From: Thermoguttaceae bacterium
GTDB taxonomy: Bacteria; Planctomycetota; Planctomycetia; Pirellulales; Thermoguttaceae
Assembly (NCBI GenBank): GCA_017407125.1
Contig: JAFQXE010000028.1
Location: 90,408 to 154,407, forward strand
Reading direction: 5' to 3'
DNA length: 64,000 bases
Below are positions 8,894 through 17,062 of the stretch, piece after piece; positions within the stretch are counted from its first letter, which is position 1, and each line of letters starts with the position of its first letter. A model generated the notes under the pieces. The model did not search any database and had not been told where the DNA came from. It saw only the letters and a list, made by a program, of their open reading frames with translations. Made by a program: the position numbers and the translations under genes.

Positions 8894-9265
8894 TTATGAA
8901 ATCATCATAAAGAACGCTGTCGTTATTGCTAAAACTGCCGCTGCGTAAACGAGAATTATATTCGTTACAAAGACGATTCTTTTAATCCAAACGTAATGAC
9001 GGCTTGAGGCGTCTTCGTCTTTGGATAAATACTTCAGCAATAAAGACCCGATTATTCCTAAAAAAACCAGAGCGACGCTTGCCATTGACGAATAGACTAC
9101 CAAATACCCTTCAGCCAGTTCGTCCATCTTATCAACCGTCTCGAGCGGCGATAAATTGATTTTAATCAGCTGAATCAAATGGTATACAGAAAACGTCGTT
9201 GATATAAACAGCGCTAATACAACGACGAGCGTCAGTCCAAGCGTCAGGACGCAAAGTTGTTTCAT
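8894..9265 (-). CDS. Hypothetical three-helix small membrane protein
   Basis: 123 residues from the ATG at 9265, chosen because GGAGG lies 5 bases upstream; an ATG four codons earlier overlaps that ribosome site. Three membrane helices are clear: about 5-30 (LCVLTLGLTLVVVLALFIS), 56-79 (VVYSSMASVALVFLGIIGSL) and 95-118 (IVFVTNIILVYAAAVLAITT). A charged loop (KYLSKDEDASSRHYV) follows the second helix. No family is recognised. It is transcribed convergently with tgt and divergently from the ABC gene at 9560. The N-terminal helix could also serve as an uncleaved signal anchor. Confidence 0.65.
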   Translation of the reverse strand: MKQLCVLTLGLTLVVVLALFISTTFSVYHLIQLIKINLSPLETVDKMDELAEGYLVVYSSMASVALVFLGIIGSLLLKYLSKDEDASSRHYVWIKRIVFVTNIILVYAAAVLAITTAFFMMIS

Positions 9266-9311
9266 GTATGCCTCCATTCAGGATAAGGAAATAAAGCAGA
9301 ATAGAAAAAAC

Positions 9312-9343
9312 TATTCCCTATTCCCTACTCCCTACTCCCTACT
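9312..9343. repeat. Heptad repeat TACTCCC x4.5
   Basis: TATTCCC, TATTCCC, TACTCCC, TACTCCC, TACT with exact 7-base period. It lies in the 294-base divergent spacer between the small membrane protein and the ABC ATPase gene. Confidence 0.8.
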
Positions 9344-9375
9344 AAATATAACGATTATTTTAGTTCTATCAAATT

Positions 9376-9403
9376 TTGAGAACTATTTTCTATATATTAT
9401 AGT
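9376..9403 (+). promoter_or_regulatory. Possible promoter for the ABC transporter genes
   Basis: TTGAGA (9376-9381), a 16-base spacer and TATAGT (9398-9403), facing the ABC gene whose ATG is at 9560. The surrounding AT-richness makes chance matches likely. Confidence 0.35.
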
Positions 9404-9525
9404 ATAAAGATTGAATTATTTCTCATTGAAAAACGTCTAAATATCGATATTTCTGATAAGGAGAAATATATTGTAAGGATTAGGCAGTAGGGGATATATA
9501 TTCCCCCCGACTTCCTAATTTAATA

Positions 9526-9560
9526 ATTCCACATTCCGAATTCATCATTCCGAATTAACA
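9526..9560. repeat. Heptad repeat ATTCCGA-type ending in a start codon
   Basis: ATTCCAC, ATTCCGA, ATTCATC, ATTCCGA, ATTAACA with 7-base period. The last base of the fifth unit is the A of the ATG of the ABC gene, so the repeat occupies the whole ribosome-binding region and leaves no Shine-Dalgarno. Confidence 0.75.
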
Positions 9561-10417
9561 TGTCTTTAATTGCGCGCAACTTAAGCAAGACGTATAAAGA
9601 AGGCGTCAACAATCAGACGGTTTTTACCGGCGTGAGCATCGTGCTCGATAAAGGCGAAACGCTGCTGGTCGTCGGCCCTGCCGGATCGGGAAAATCGACG
9701 TTAATCAATATTTTGGGGTGTCTGGAATCGCCCACCACGGGAACGTATCTGATTGGCGAGACCGACCCGCTGACCTTTGGCCGGAGCAAAATTTCCCGAT
9801 TTCGCCGCGATTATCTCGGGTTCATCTTTTCCGAGGCGTACCTTCTGCCGCAGCTGACGGTTCTGGAAAACACGCTCATTCCATGTTTGGCAACCGGGCT
9901 TCCGCTCAAGGCGGACGTCGCGTTTGCGAAAGAGCTTTTAGAGCAGATGAAAATCGACAACTGCCAAGGCCTCTATCCGGAAACTCTCAGCCGAGATCAA
10001 CAGCAGCGCGCCGCGGCTGTCAGAGCGATGATCAAACGCCCGTCGCTCATCCTGGCAGACGAACCGGTCAGTCGGCTGGACGCTCGCGCCGTCGAACCGT
10101 TCGTCGACGATTTTCTGGCAGCGCAAAAGTCCTGCGGATCCATGCTGATCATGGCTTCAGATTCCCCTGACTTCAAAGAAAAATTCGACCGCACGGCGAG
10201 ACTGGAAAAGACGCGATGGACTATTTCCGGACGCCGCAAATACGGGCTGGACGAAAACGATTCCGTTCTCAATATCAGGAACGAATCTGAACCGGCGCCA
10301 GCATTGGGCCTGGACGAAGACGAATACATTCAGGACATTGAAATGACGCAGCCTAAACCGGAACCGCAGCCGGAAGAGGGCGCCGAACTGGACGCTTTTC
10401 GGAGGAGGTTTCAATGA
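9560..10417 (+). CDS. ABC transporter ATP-binding protein, LolD/MacB type, with altered motifs
   Basis: 285 residues. Walker A is GPAGSGKST (39-47), Walker B is LILADEP (163-169) and the D-loop is SRLD. Three other signatures deviate. The Q-loop glutamine is Ser (FSEAYLLPQLT, S91), the LSGGQ signature is LSRDQ (143-147), and the switch histidine is Ser (MASDS, S200). An acidic, Pro/Glu-rich tail of about 50 residues follows the nucleotide domain. The stop overlaps the ATG of the FtsX-type permease (ATGA), so the pair forms one transporter. ATP binding is expected; hydrolysis may be slow or regulated. Substrate unknown: lipoprotein, lipid or peptide export are the usual choices in this family. 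Confidence 0.88.
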   Translation: MSLIARNLSKTYKEGVNNQTVFTGVSIVLDKGETLLVVGPAGSGKSTLINILGCLESPTTGTYLIGETDPLTFGRSKISRFRRDYLGFIFSEAYLLPQLTVLENTLIPCLATGLPLKADVAFAKELLEQMKIDNCQGLYPETLSRDQQQRAAAVRAMIKRPSLILADEPVSRLDARAVEPFVDDFLAAQKSCGSMLIMASDSPDFKEKFDRTARLEKTRWTISGRRKYGLDENDSVLNIRNESEPAPALGLDEDEYIQDIEMTQPKPEPQPEEGAELDAFRRRFQ

Positions 10418-13400
10418 AGGCTCCCATTCCCTACAAGCTTGCATTAAGAACGTCAAAGTTTTTCTGGCGCGACAACCTGGCTCCGACGCTGTGCGCCGCC
10501 ATGCTGACCGGCATTTTCGTTTGCGCTCTATGCTTAAGTACGTCGCTGGTTACCAGCATGAAGCGGCAGGTTAACAGCCGTCTTGGACGCATTGAATCCT
10601 GTCTGCCGGCGCCGACGACGTTTCGAACTCAGCTGGCATACGATATCGCTATTGGGCAAAAAAACGTCAATGAAAAAATTCACAGCCTCAAGCCCCCGGC
10701 AATTTTAGTATCGGCTCTGAAATTTAACGCGGCGCTAGTTTCTCATGTCAAAGAATCGGACGATTTTAAGACGCTGCCTATCGGCGATATTCGCTCCTGC
10801 TTTTTATGGGGCGTCGACGATAATTTTTCCCATCTGGAAGCGCCGGGAAAACCGGAATTCCGCGACCCGAAGCCCGGCGAAGCGACAGTAAGTCAGTACG
10901 TCGCAAAACTCTGGAATCTGAAAGTTGGCGACGGCTTGATTTTAGCGGTCGAACGTCCGCAGGACATCCCGCTGGACTCCCCCTTTGCCAAGCGAACCGG
11001 GACGATAATTCAGCTGTCTGTTACAGTAAAAAACATCGTTCCTGACAATACAATCGCGTCTTTGAATCTGAAAGCGTCACAGCGTCCCGCGGTAAACGTA
11101 TTCGTATCGCTGAACTGGCTTCAGAAAAAAATGGAATTGGAAGATCGAGCCAATATTATTCTTTCCGATTCCGAAATTACGTACAATTACCATCCGACGC
11201 TGGACGACTACGGTTTCCAGTTCAGAGCGACCGATCTGGATTTCTGGACGGTGTCTTCCAACCGTCTGGCGTTTTCCGAACAGGAACGCGCCGCGTTAAT
11301 GAACCGTATTGACGCTCTTTTTCCCAATAAACGGGTCGAACTGGCAAACGTCATGACAACGCTTGTCAATAAAACAACCGTTGTAAAAAAGGAAATCAGA
11401 AAAGAGGACAGACCTTATATCGCCTATTCATTTTTAGCCGCAACGGACGACGCCAGAGTTCCGTTTGTCAAATCGGGACAGATTGCCGTAACGCAAATAG
11501 CGGCAAGCGACCTGGAAATAGCCGTAGACGATAATCTGGAACTGGAATTCTACGTTCCAGACCCGGCAACCGGCGAATGCGTTCTGAAAAAACGCGTCTT
11601 TCAGGTCAGCCGCATTTTAGAAGACGATCCGCTGTATTACGAACGTTCCTGGGTTCCGTTCATCAAAGGCGTTTCTGATAAAAACAGCATTCACAACTGG
11701 GACATCTCGTTTCCCATAGACGGTCGAATCACCCGACCGGAAGACGAAGAATACTGGGATTTATACGGTGCGCTTCCCAAGTTTTATATCAATCTGGACG
11801 AAGCCAAAGAACTGTTTACCAACAGCGCGGGAGCGATTACATCCGTACGCGTCTGGGGCCTGGCGGCGCCCAGTTCCAGCGTCCTGGCTCCCACGCCGCA
11901 GGAAGTCGGCTGGACGTTTATACCGCTTCGTGACAAACTGTCGCTGTGCTCAATCGGCGCGTACGACTTCGCCTTGTTCTTTATTTGCATCTCGTTGACG
12001 ATTATCTTTTTCTCTCTCATTTTGACCGTTCTGCAAATGAGGCTGAACATGGATTATCGATGCAAAGACATTGGGCTGCTGCAAATTGTCGGCTGGAATG
12101 TAACAGAGATTCGGCAGTCGTTCATTTATGAAAACATGATTATCAGCTCCGTTGGAGCGCTGCTGGGCATAGGCGTTGGAATTGTTCTGACGGCGTTCGC
12201 CGTTGTATACCTCAACCATTTCGGGTTGGAAATCATCGGCGTTCCGTTCGTGAGCGTAAACCTCAACCCGTGGGATTTGGTTCCCGGCGCGATTATCGGC
12301 TGGTTGGTAACGTTTATCGCAACAATTATCAGCATCCGAAAACTGGACAAAGTCCGATCCATCCATCGGCTTCAGGGAATATTTGATTTCCCGACCCCAT
12401 ACGAACCGAATTTTGCAAGCGGCATTGCCAAAGCGCTGCTTCAGATAATATTCTGGCTTATTATTTTCGGAGTCGCGTTGGCGCCAATGACCTGGAATCT
12501 GGAATCGATGAAACTGCTTCCTCGAATCATTTTCTTCGCCGCAGCCGTTTCGCTCGCTTTTGGGATCTGGGCGTACTACTATAAGCTCAAGCGCAAACCG
12601 TCGGCAACGTTTTCCAGCGATTTATGCAATTACGTTCGACATCCTGGACGCTCGTTTTTTATCATGGCGACTGGCGCTGTGATGTTGTTCCTCATACCGT
12701 CGCTGTCGCTGTTCATGTACCGCACCGACCGCAGCGACGCCATTACGGTTCGCGACAACGGCGGCTATCGTTTGATTGTCAAAACAGCGCTGCCAATTAT
12801 CGGCAATTTAGACCTGCCCAAAGATCGAGACGCCGTTGGCTTTACAGTCAAACATCAGGAAATACTCAAAGACGCCGTTATTGATCAGGCGCTTCTCCGC
12901 GACGGCGACGACGCGTCATTGGACAACCTGTATTATCCATGCGTTCCGCGAATTGTCGGCGTTTCGCCCAAGATGATGAACAACCCGCTTTTCGCCTGGA
13001 AAAACGCGTTGGTTCCGTCGTTCCCGTGGGACGCGCTGTGGCGAAAAGAATACGCTTTCCCGATGGTTCAAAAAGAAGAAATCAAACAGGAATTCCAGAC
13101 GGAAGACCCGGACGTTATTGCCGTCAAAAAGAAAGTGGCGATGATGACGCGAGTCATGCCGTTCATTATAGACGTCCAAACGATGAAAAATCGATACCAT
13201 CTTAAAGGGCTGGATTCCAGACTGCTGCTCGACGACCGACCCGGACGCGAAGTGCAAGGGCGCGTTGTCGCCGTTATGGATAACGACATGTTCCGCGGCA
13301 GCCTTGTAACAAGCGACGAAAACGTCCGACGCTTTTTCCCGGAAACCCGCGGATACAGAATGTTCTTCGTCGATTGCCCGGCAGACAAGACGCTTCAGGT

Positions 13401-13884
13401 TCGTCAGGCGCTTCTGGAAGGTCTGGAAGCCTACGGTCCGGAAATAGAGTCCGTTTTCGAAAGCCAAAATCGACAAATGGCCGTTCACAACTCCTGGATT
13501 CGTCTGACTCAGGTTTGGCTTCTGGTCGGGTTGGGACTGGGCTGTTTATGCTACGCCCCGATTCTGCGCCGAAGTCTGCTGCGTTCTCAATCGGAACTGG
13601 CAAACCTGTATTCCATGGGATTCAGCGTCTCGCATATCAGACGCATTGCCATTCTGGAGCTGATTCGTCCGTTAAGTCACGGAATCAATATCGGGACGAT
13701 CGCCGCGATCGCAGCAACGGTCGGCGCAACGCTGACGTTCAAGAACTCGTCTCTGCTGGCGTGGACCGGCGGAGTCTGGCTGGCGGCCGCCGCAGGAAGT
13801 CTGATTATTTCCTGGCTTGCAAGCTCCCGCGCCGCGAAATCGCTAACCAACGACTCCATGAGCGAAACGCTAAAGGGAAATTGA
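10414..13884 (+). CDS. FtsX/MacB-type ABC transporter permease, large
   Basis: 1156 residues. A first membrane helix (about 20-45) is followed by a periplasmic region of nearly 450 residues. Three helices in FtsX arrangement come next (about 510-640: YDFALFFICISLTIIFFSLI, then ENMIISSVGALLGIGVGIVL, then a third). Further helices follow at about 675-730 and near 770, then a second periplasmic region and three C-terminal helices (VWLLVGLGLGCLCYAPILRR onward). Two FtsX cores in one chain is typical of long LolC/E-like or YknZ-like permeases. It starts inside the stop of the ATPase gene (ATGA overlap; GGAGG upstream), so the two are co-translated. Export or extraction of envelope molecules is likely; the substrate is unknown. 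Confidence 0.88.
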   Translation: MKAPIPYKLALRTSKFFWRDNLAPTLCAAMLTGIFVCALCLSTSLVTSMKRQVNSRLGRIESCLPAPTTFRTQLAYDIAIGQKNVNEKIHSLKPPAILVSALKFNAALVSHVKESDDFKTLPIGDIRSCFLWGVDDNFSHLEAPGKPEFRDPKPGEATVSQYVAKLWNLKVGDGLILAVERPQDIPLDSPFAKRTGTIIQLSVTVKNIVPDNTIASLNLKASQRPAVNVFVSLNWLQKKMELEDRANIILSDSEITYNYHPTLDDYGFQFRATDLDFWTVSSNRLAFSEQERAALMNRIDALFPNKRVELANVMTTLVNKTTVVKKEIRKEDRPYIAYSFLAATDDARVPFVKSGQIAVTQIAASDLEIAVDDNLELEFYVPDPATGECVLKKRVFQVSRILEDDPLYYERSWVPFIKGVSDKNSIHNWDISFPIDGRITRPEDEEYWDLYGALPKFYINLDEAKELFTNSAGAITSVRVWGLAAPSSSVLAPTPQEVGWTFIPLRDKLSLCSIGAYDFALFFICISLTIIFFSLILTVLQMRLNMDYRCKDIGLLQIVGWNVTEIRQSFIYENMIISSVGALLGIGVGIVLTAFAVVYLNHFGLEIIGVPFVSVNLNPWDLVPGAIIGWLVTFIATIISIRKLDKVRSIHRLQGIFDFPTPYEPNFASGIAKALLQIIFWLIIFGVALAPMTWNLESMKLLPRIIFFAAAVSLAFGIWAYYYKLKRKPSATFSSDLCNYVRHPGRSFFIMATGAVMLFLIPSLSLFMYRTDRSDAITVRDNGGYRLIVKTALPIIGNLDLPKDRDAVGFTVKHQEILKDAVIDQALLRDGDDASLDNLYYPCVPRIVGVSPKMMNNPLFAWKNALVPSFPWDALWRKEYAFPMVQKEEIKQEFQTEDPDVIAVKKKVAMMTRVMPFIIDVQTMKNRYHLKGLDSRLLLDDRPGREVQGRVVAVMDNDMFRGSLVTSDENVRRFFPETRGYRMFFVDCPADKTLQVRQALLEGLEAYGPEIESVFESQNRQMAVHNSWIRLTQVWLLVGLGLGCLCYAPILRRSLLRSQSELANLYSMGFSVSHIRRIAILELIRPLSHGINIGTIAAIAATVGATLTFKNSSLLAWTGGVWLAAAAGSLIISWLASSRAAKSLTNDSMSETLKGN

Positions 13885-13986
13885 TTGCGGGGCGGGTATT
13901 TTATGGGGGGCGGGTATTACCCGCCAAAAACAACAACCTTTGATTTTCGCGGACAATGTCCGCTCCCCAGAATGTTCACTCCCCGA
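13885..13986. repeat. Convergent spacer with perfect hairpins
   Basis: Contains GGCGGGT-ATT-ACCCGCC and GCGGACA-AT-TGTCCGC, two members of the mosaic hairpin family, between two genes that converge. They may act as a two-way terminator, though no long T-run follows either stem. Confidence 0.5.
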
Positions 13987-16365
13987 TTACAATTTACGCG
14001 ATATGTCCACCTTCGCCCAAAACGGGTTTTGACGGTCGCCGCGGGTTCGGACGTCTTCCAATAGAATCTCCAAATCCGGCTCGATGTATTCGGTTAACAG
14101 CCTGATGGTTTTGCGCCCGTTGACTAAAACGGTCGTCTGTTTTTTGCTGTTAATCAGAAAGATCATTTTCTTGTCAAAGTCGACGATATTCGGATTGAGC
14201 CAAACTGTAATCTTGGACGCAGACGTCGAAATGTTCAAGCTGGCTTTGGCTCGAATCTCGCAGCTGGTAATAGCGGCGGTCGTGCCGCGCGCCGGCGGCC
14301 AGCGAACAGGGTCCGCGACCCTTTTAGCCGGGAAATTCGCCTGCTCCAGATTCCAAAAGAAATTGTCGAACGTCCGCATCGACCTGCATTCAAACTTTGA
14401 GGGATAAAAATCTCGTTTGCGGCGGTTCATCCAGTCCATCATTTTCAGAATTTCTTCCTGAAAATCCTCGTGACCGCGCCCTTGATATTCTACCAAGGTA
14501 ATATCATAATTCCGTAAAAAATACCCGTTGAGCAGTTTGGAAGCGTTTTTGACAATGGCGCCGTTGTCATACTGACCGAATACGAAATACGTAGGCATGT
14601 ATCGGGCGTTGAACCCGCAGAAGAGCAAAAACCGATCCGCCATAGGCCCGACCGGCAAAACGCCCGCCCATAAGTCCGGATGTGCAATCGCAATATCCCA
14701 TGCCGCCGTAGCGCCAATGGAAAAACCGGACAGAAAAACGCGGTCTGTATCGATGGAAAAATGCCGGCAGGCGTCGTGAAGACAGCCCAACACAGCGCCG
14801 TGTGACGTTCCGGAATAATCGTACGAACGCGTCGTTTCCGGCGTCCAGGCAGGGGCGATGACAATATATCCCTGACGTCCCGCCTGACCGTTTCGGGTTC
14901 CTTTTTCGTTCACTGAGCCCGCCCACCAGTCGATTTGCATCTGCGGCGTTGAGAATTCGCCATGAAGTGTAACAATGGTCGGGTATTTTCGATGCGGGTC
15001 GTATTCTGGAGGCAGCTGAACGAAGTATTCCAGTTCAGAATCGTCAAAGACGTTTCGGCAGGTTATTCGGAAAAAGTCGTCTGTAATGCGGGAATTCGCC
15101 TCGACGGCTTCCGGCGGCTCCATGACGTTCAAAATATGCGAAACCGTTCGCACGGACGACGCTTCTTCCGATTTGAACTGTTTGAAAATTTCCGATCTCT
15201 GAAAGTCGTTTTCCGCCGACATGTACTGCTCAATCAGATCGCGAACTCTGTACGCAGACAGACTGACGGCGATGTTGCTTGTCGCGAACTCGGCGCCCAT
15301 AAGCCACCCGCTGACAGCCAAAGAAATATGCTCGTCCGGCTGAAGCGAGTTGTCGTCCAGATTCTGCTCAAAAGCCGCCATTCGATCCAGCGTGTTGCGA
15401 TTGAGATTCAGTACAATCTCTCGCAAAACCGGAGCCAGGCGCGTCTTTTCCTCTCCGTTTGGAAGCTGCTGATACAGCTTTTTGAGGTTGTCCAGGACGT
15501 CCTGCTTTTGCTGGTTGATTTGCTCTATATCCTGAATCTTGCGTCGAACCTGCTGCAGAATCTCAGACGAAACGCCGTCGACGGGGAAGTTGGCAAGGAG
15601 TCGGGAAACCAGCTCGTACTGACCGGCTTCCTCGCGGGCGTTGAGTTCCTCCAGCAGCTGACGGGACTCCATCTGCTTAATCGCCTGGAACGTCTCCTCA
15701 AATTTCTGCTTGACTTCCGGGCTGACGTCCGGCTGAGCCAACGCCGCTTTCATGACTCGAACCGCGTTGTGGTACTGTCGGAGCTGAATGTAAAATCGAG
15801 CGACTTGGACAATTCCATCCGGATTGCCCGGCGAAACCTGTCGCTGAAGAATCGCGTCCAGTATCGGCGTTGGGATGCTGCTGGTTGAGATTCGCATGTC
15901 CCACGTATGAGTTATGCCTTCCACCTTGACGTATTCCGGCGTCAACTCCGTAATTCCCTGAACCACATCGACCGGGCCGCGGGCTGTCGCCATCGTCAGC
16001 GTGCGGCGCCCAAACTGGTCAAACGGCGTTTTTTTAGAGAAAAAACCAACGCTGCTGACAACGGAAGAAGAAACCTTTATCCGCTGCGGCAAGATAAACT
16101 TCACCGACACGTCCAGTGGGTCGTCCTGATTGACGTTGGCAATCTGAAAGCGCGGAACGTAAACCCGGCGAAGGTTGTCGTCCAGAAAGACAATCGTCTG
16201 CGCTGCTACCGTTGACCCCGTTTCCGGTTCTTCGCCAATCGAGGGCAGCGTTCCAAGCTTCCCGTTAAGAAGACGCCCGTCTTTCATTGTCAATTCCGCG
16301 CCTCTGGCGAAACTAACAACGAACAGGCTTGCAAATGTCAATAATAACAGACGTTTATAGTTCAT
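13987..16365 (-). CDS. Secreted alpha/beta-hydrolase (esterase/depolymerase-like) with helical N-terminal half
   Basis: 792 residues with a Sec signal (MNYKRLLLLTFASLFVVSFA, cleavage after RGA). Residues 25-165 look beta-rich, and 185-345 are TPR-like and helical (QYHNAVRVMKAALAQ, then coiled-coil ELNAREEAGQYELVSRLL). An alpha/beta-hydrolase domain spans about 435-640: oxyanion segment VTLHGEF, nucleophile S549 in LSGFSIGAT, acid D600 in VFGQYDNG and H632 in QGRGHEDF. This arrangement resembles the Esterase_phd/dienelactone hydrolase group. The last 150 residues are beta-rich and may bind substrate. It is probably periplasmic or extracellular. Natural substrate unknown. The gene is monocistronic, convergent with the ABC permease. 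Confidence 0.82.
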   Translation of the reverse strand: MNYKRLLLLTFASLFVVSFARGAELTMKDGRLLNGKLGTLPSIGEEPETGSTVAAQTIVFLDDNLRRVYVPRFQIANVNQDDPLDVSVKFILPQRIKVSSSVVSSVGFFSKKTPFDQFGRRTLTMATARGPVDVVQGITELTPEYVKVEGITHTWDMRISTSSIPTPILDAILQRQVSPGNPDGIVQVARFYIQLRQYHNAVRVMKAALAQPDVSPEVKQKFEETFQAIKQMESRQLLEELNAREEAGQYELVSRLLANFPVDGVSSEILQQVRRKIQDIEQINQQKQDVLDNLKKLYQQLPNGEEKTRLAPVLREIVLNLNRNTLDRMAAFEQNLDDNSLQPDEHISLAVSGWLMGAEFATSNIAVSLSAYRVRDLIEQYMSAENDFQRSEIFKQFKSEEASSVRTVSHILNVMEPPEAVEANSRITDDFFRITCRNVFDDSELEYFVQLPPEYDPHRKYPTIVTLHGEFSTPQMQIDWWAGSVNEKGTRNGQAGRQGYIVIAPAWTPETTRSYDYSGTSHGAVLGCLHDACRHFSIDTDRVFLSGFSIGATAAWDIAIAHPDLWAGVLPVGPMADRFLLFCGFNARYMPTYFVFGQYDNGAIVKNASKLLNGYFLRNYDITLVEYQGRGHEDFQEEILKMMDWMNRRKRDFYPSKFECRSMRTFDNFFWNLEQANFPAKRVADPVRWPPARGTTAAITSCEIRAKASLNISTSASKITVWLNPNIVDFDKKMIFLINSKKQTTVLVNGRKTIRLLTEYIEPDLEILLEDVRTRGDRQNPFWAKVDISRKL

Positions 16366-16382
16366 AGCGGTTTTTATATAAG

Positions 16383-16516
16383 TTTTTAGTGGTTAGTGAT
16401 TAGTGAGAAGTACGCAAGCGCACATCAGTGGTTAGTAAGAAGTTTTTAGTGGTTTAGTGGTTAGGACGCAAGCGATCATCTAACTTACTACTTACCACTT
16501 TCCACTTACCACTTTC
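16383..16516. repeat. Long heptad repeat cluster, TTAGTGG / TTACCAC
   Basis: About 19 units with 7-base spacing: TTAGTGG types on the left, then two GACGCAAGCG-like tags (near 16412 and 16466), then complementary TTACCAC and TTTCCAC types on the right. The two arms are reverse complements, so the cluster can fold into a long imperfect hairpin. It fills the 340-base gap upstream of the esterase start (minus) and before the small gene at 16706. Confidence 0.8.
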
Positions 16517-16705
16517 TAATAATATAACACAGTTCAGAATAAACTGCAACCGGGATTCTCTCAGTTTTTTAAAAATTGATCTTGTGTAAAAACTGAAAAA
16601 ACGATATTGTCGAGTAAAACCGCATAACGGTATTGACTCACATCCAATAATTACATGGAGCGCCAGCGTTTTATTATAGACAATCCATCATCATTGAATA
16701 ATACC

Positions 16706-16936
16706 ATGAATCCGAAAAAATTGGCTGTTCTTACTGCTATTTCCATTATATTTTTTATTTTCCTGCTCATCGCAGCCCTTTTTGGCTTGCTCGGCTACGG
16801 ATTATTTGCCATTCTGGGAGACGTTGGCATCGCAAAACTGTTTTTCTACGGAACCGTTTCAACTGGAATCCTGTCAGCGATTGCGCTCATTGTCGCCGTT
16901 GTTGCCAATACAATTCTGGTAACGTACAGAATTTAA
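16706..16936 (+). CDS. Small two-helix membrane protein
   Basis: 76 residues from the ATG at 16706, which begins a plausible N-terminus (MNPKKLAVLTAISIIFFIFL). An in-frame ATG at 16655 would add 17 polar residues. Helix one is about 7-33 and helix two about 47-70 (VSTGILSAIALIVAVVANTI), both with regular Ala/Gly/Ile packing and good coding composition. No known family and no clear operon partner. It is followed by a large palindromic element that may end its transcript. Confidence 0.5.
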   Translation: MNPKKLAVLTAISIIFFIFLLIAALFGLLGYGLFAILGDVGIAKLFFYGTVSTGILSAIALIVAVVANTILVTYRI

Positions 16937-16950
16937 CTGCATACAAAAGT

Positions 16951-17040
16951 TTTTTTAACACGAAATAAGCGAAAGAGATGAAAGTTTTTAAAAATTTAAT
17001 TATAAAATTTTCGTGTCATTTCGTAATTTTCATGTTTAAA
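16951..17040. repeat. CACGAAA palindromic element, copy 1
   Basis: Starts TTTTTTAACACGAAATAAGC and ends in TTTCGTGTCATTTCGTAA-type sequence; the arms are imperfect reverse complements around an AT-rich centre. Two related copies lie at 29493-29602 and 47395-47501. Confidence 0.75.
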
Positions 17041-17062
17041 TATCCCTCTTACCGGAAAAGCC

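Noticed and set aside
14962..15888. Open frame of 308 codons on the plus strand
   Set aside because: Antisense to the secreted esterase-like gene; composition is typical of a shadow frame.
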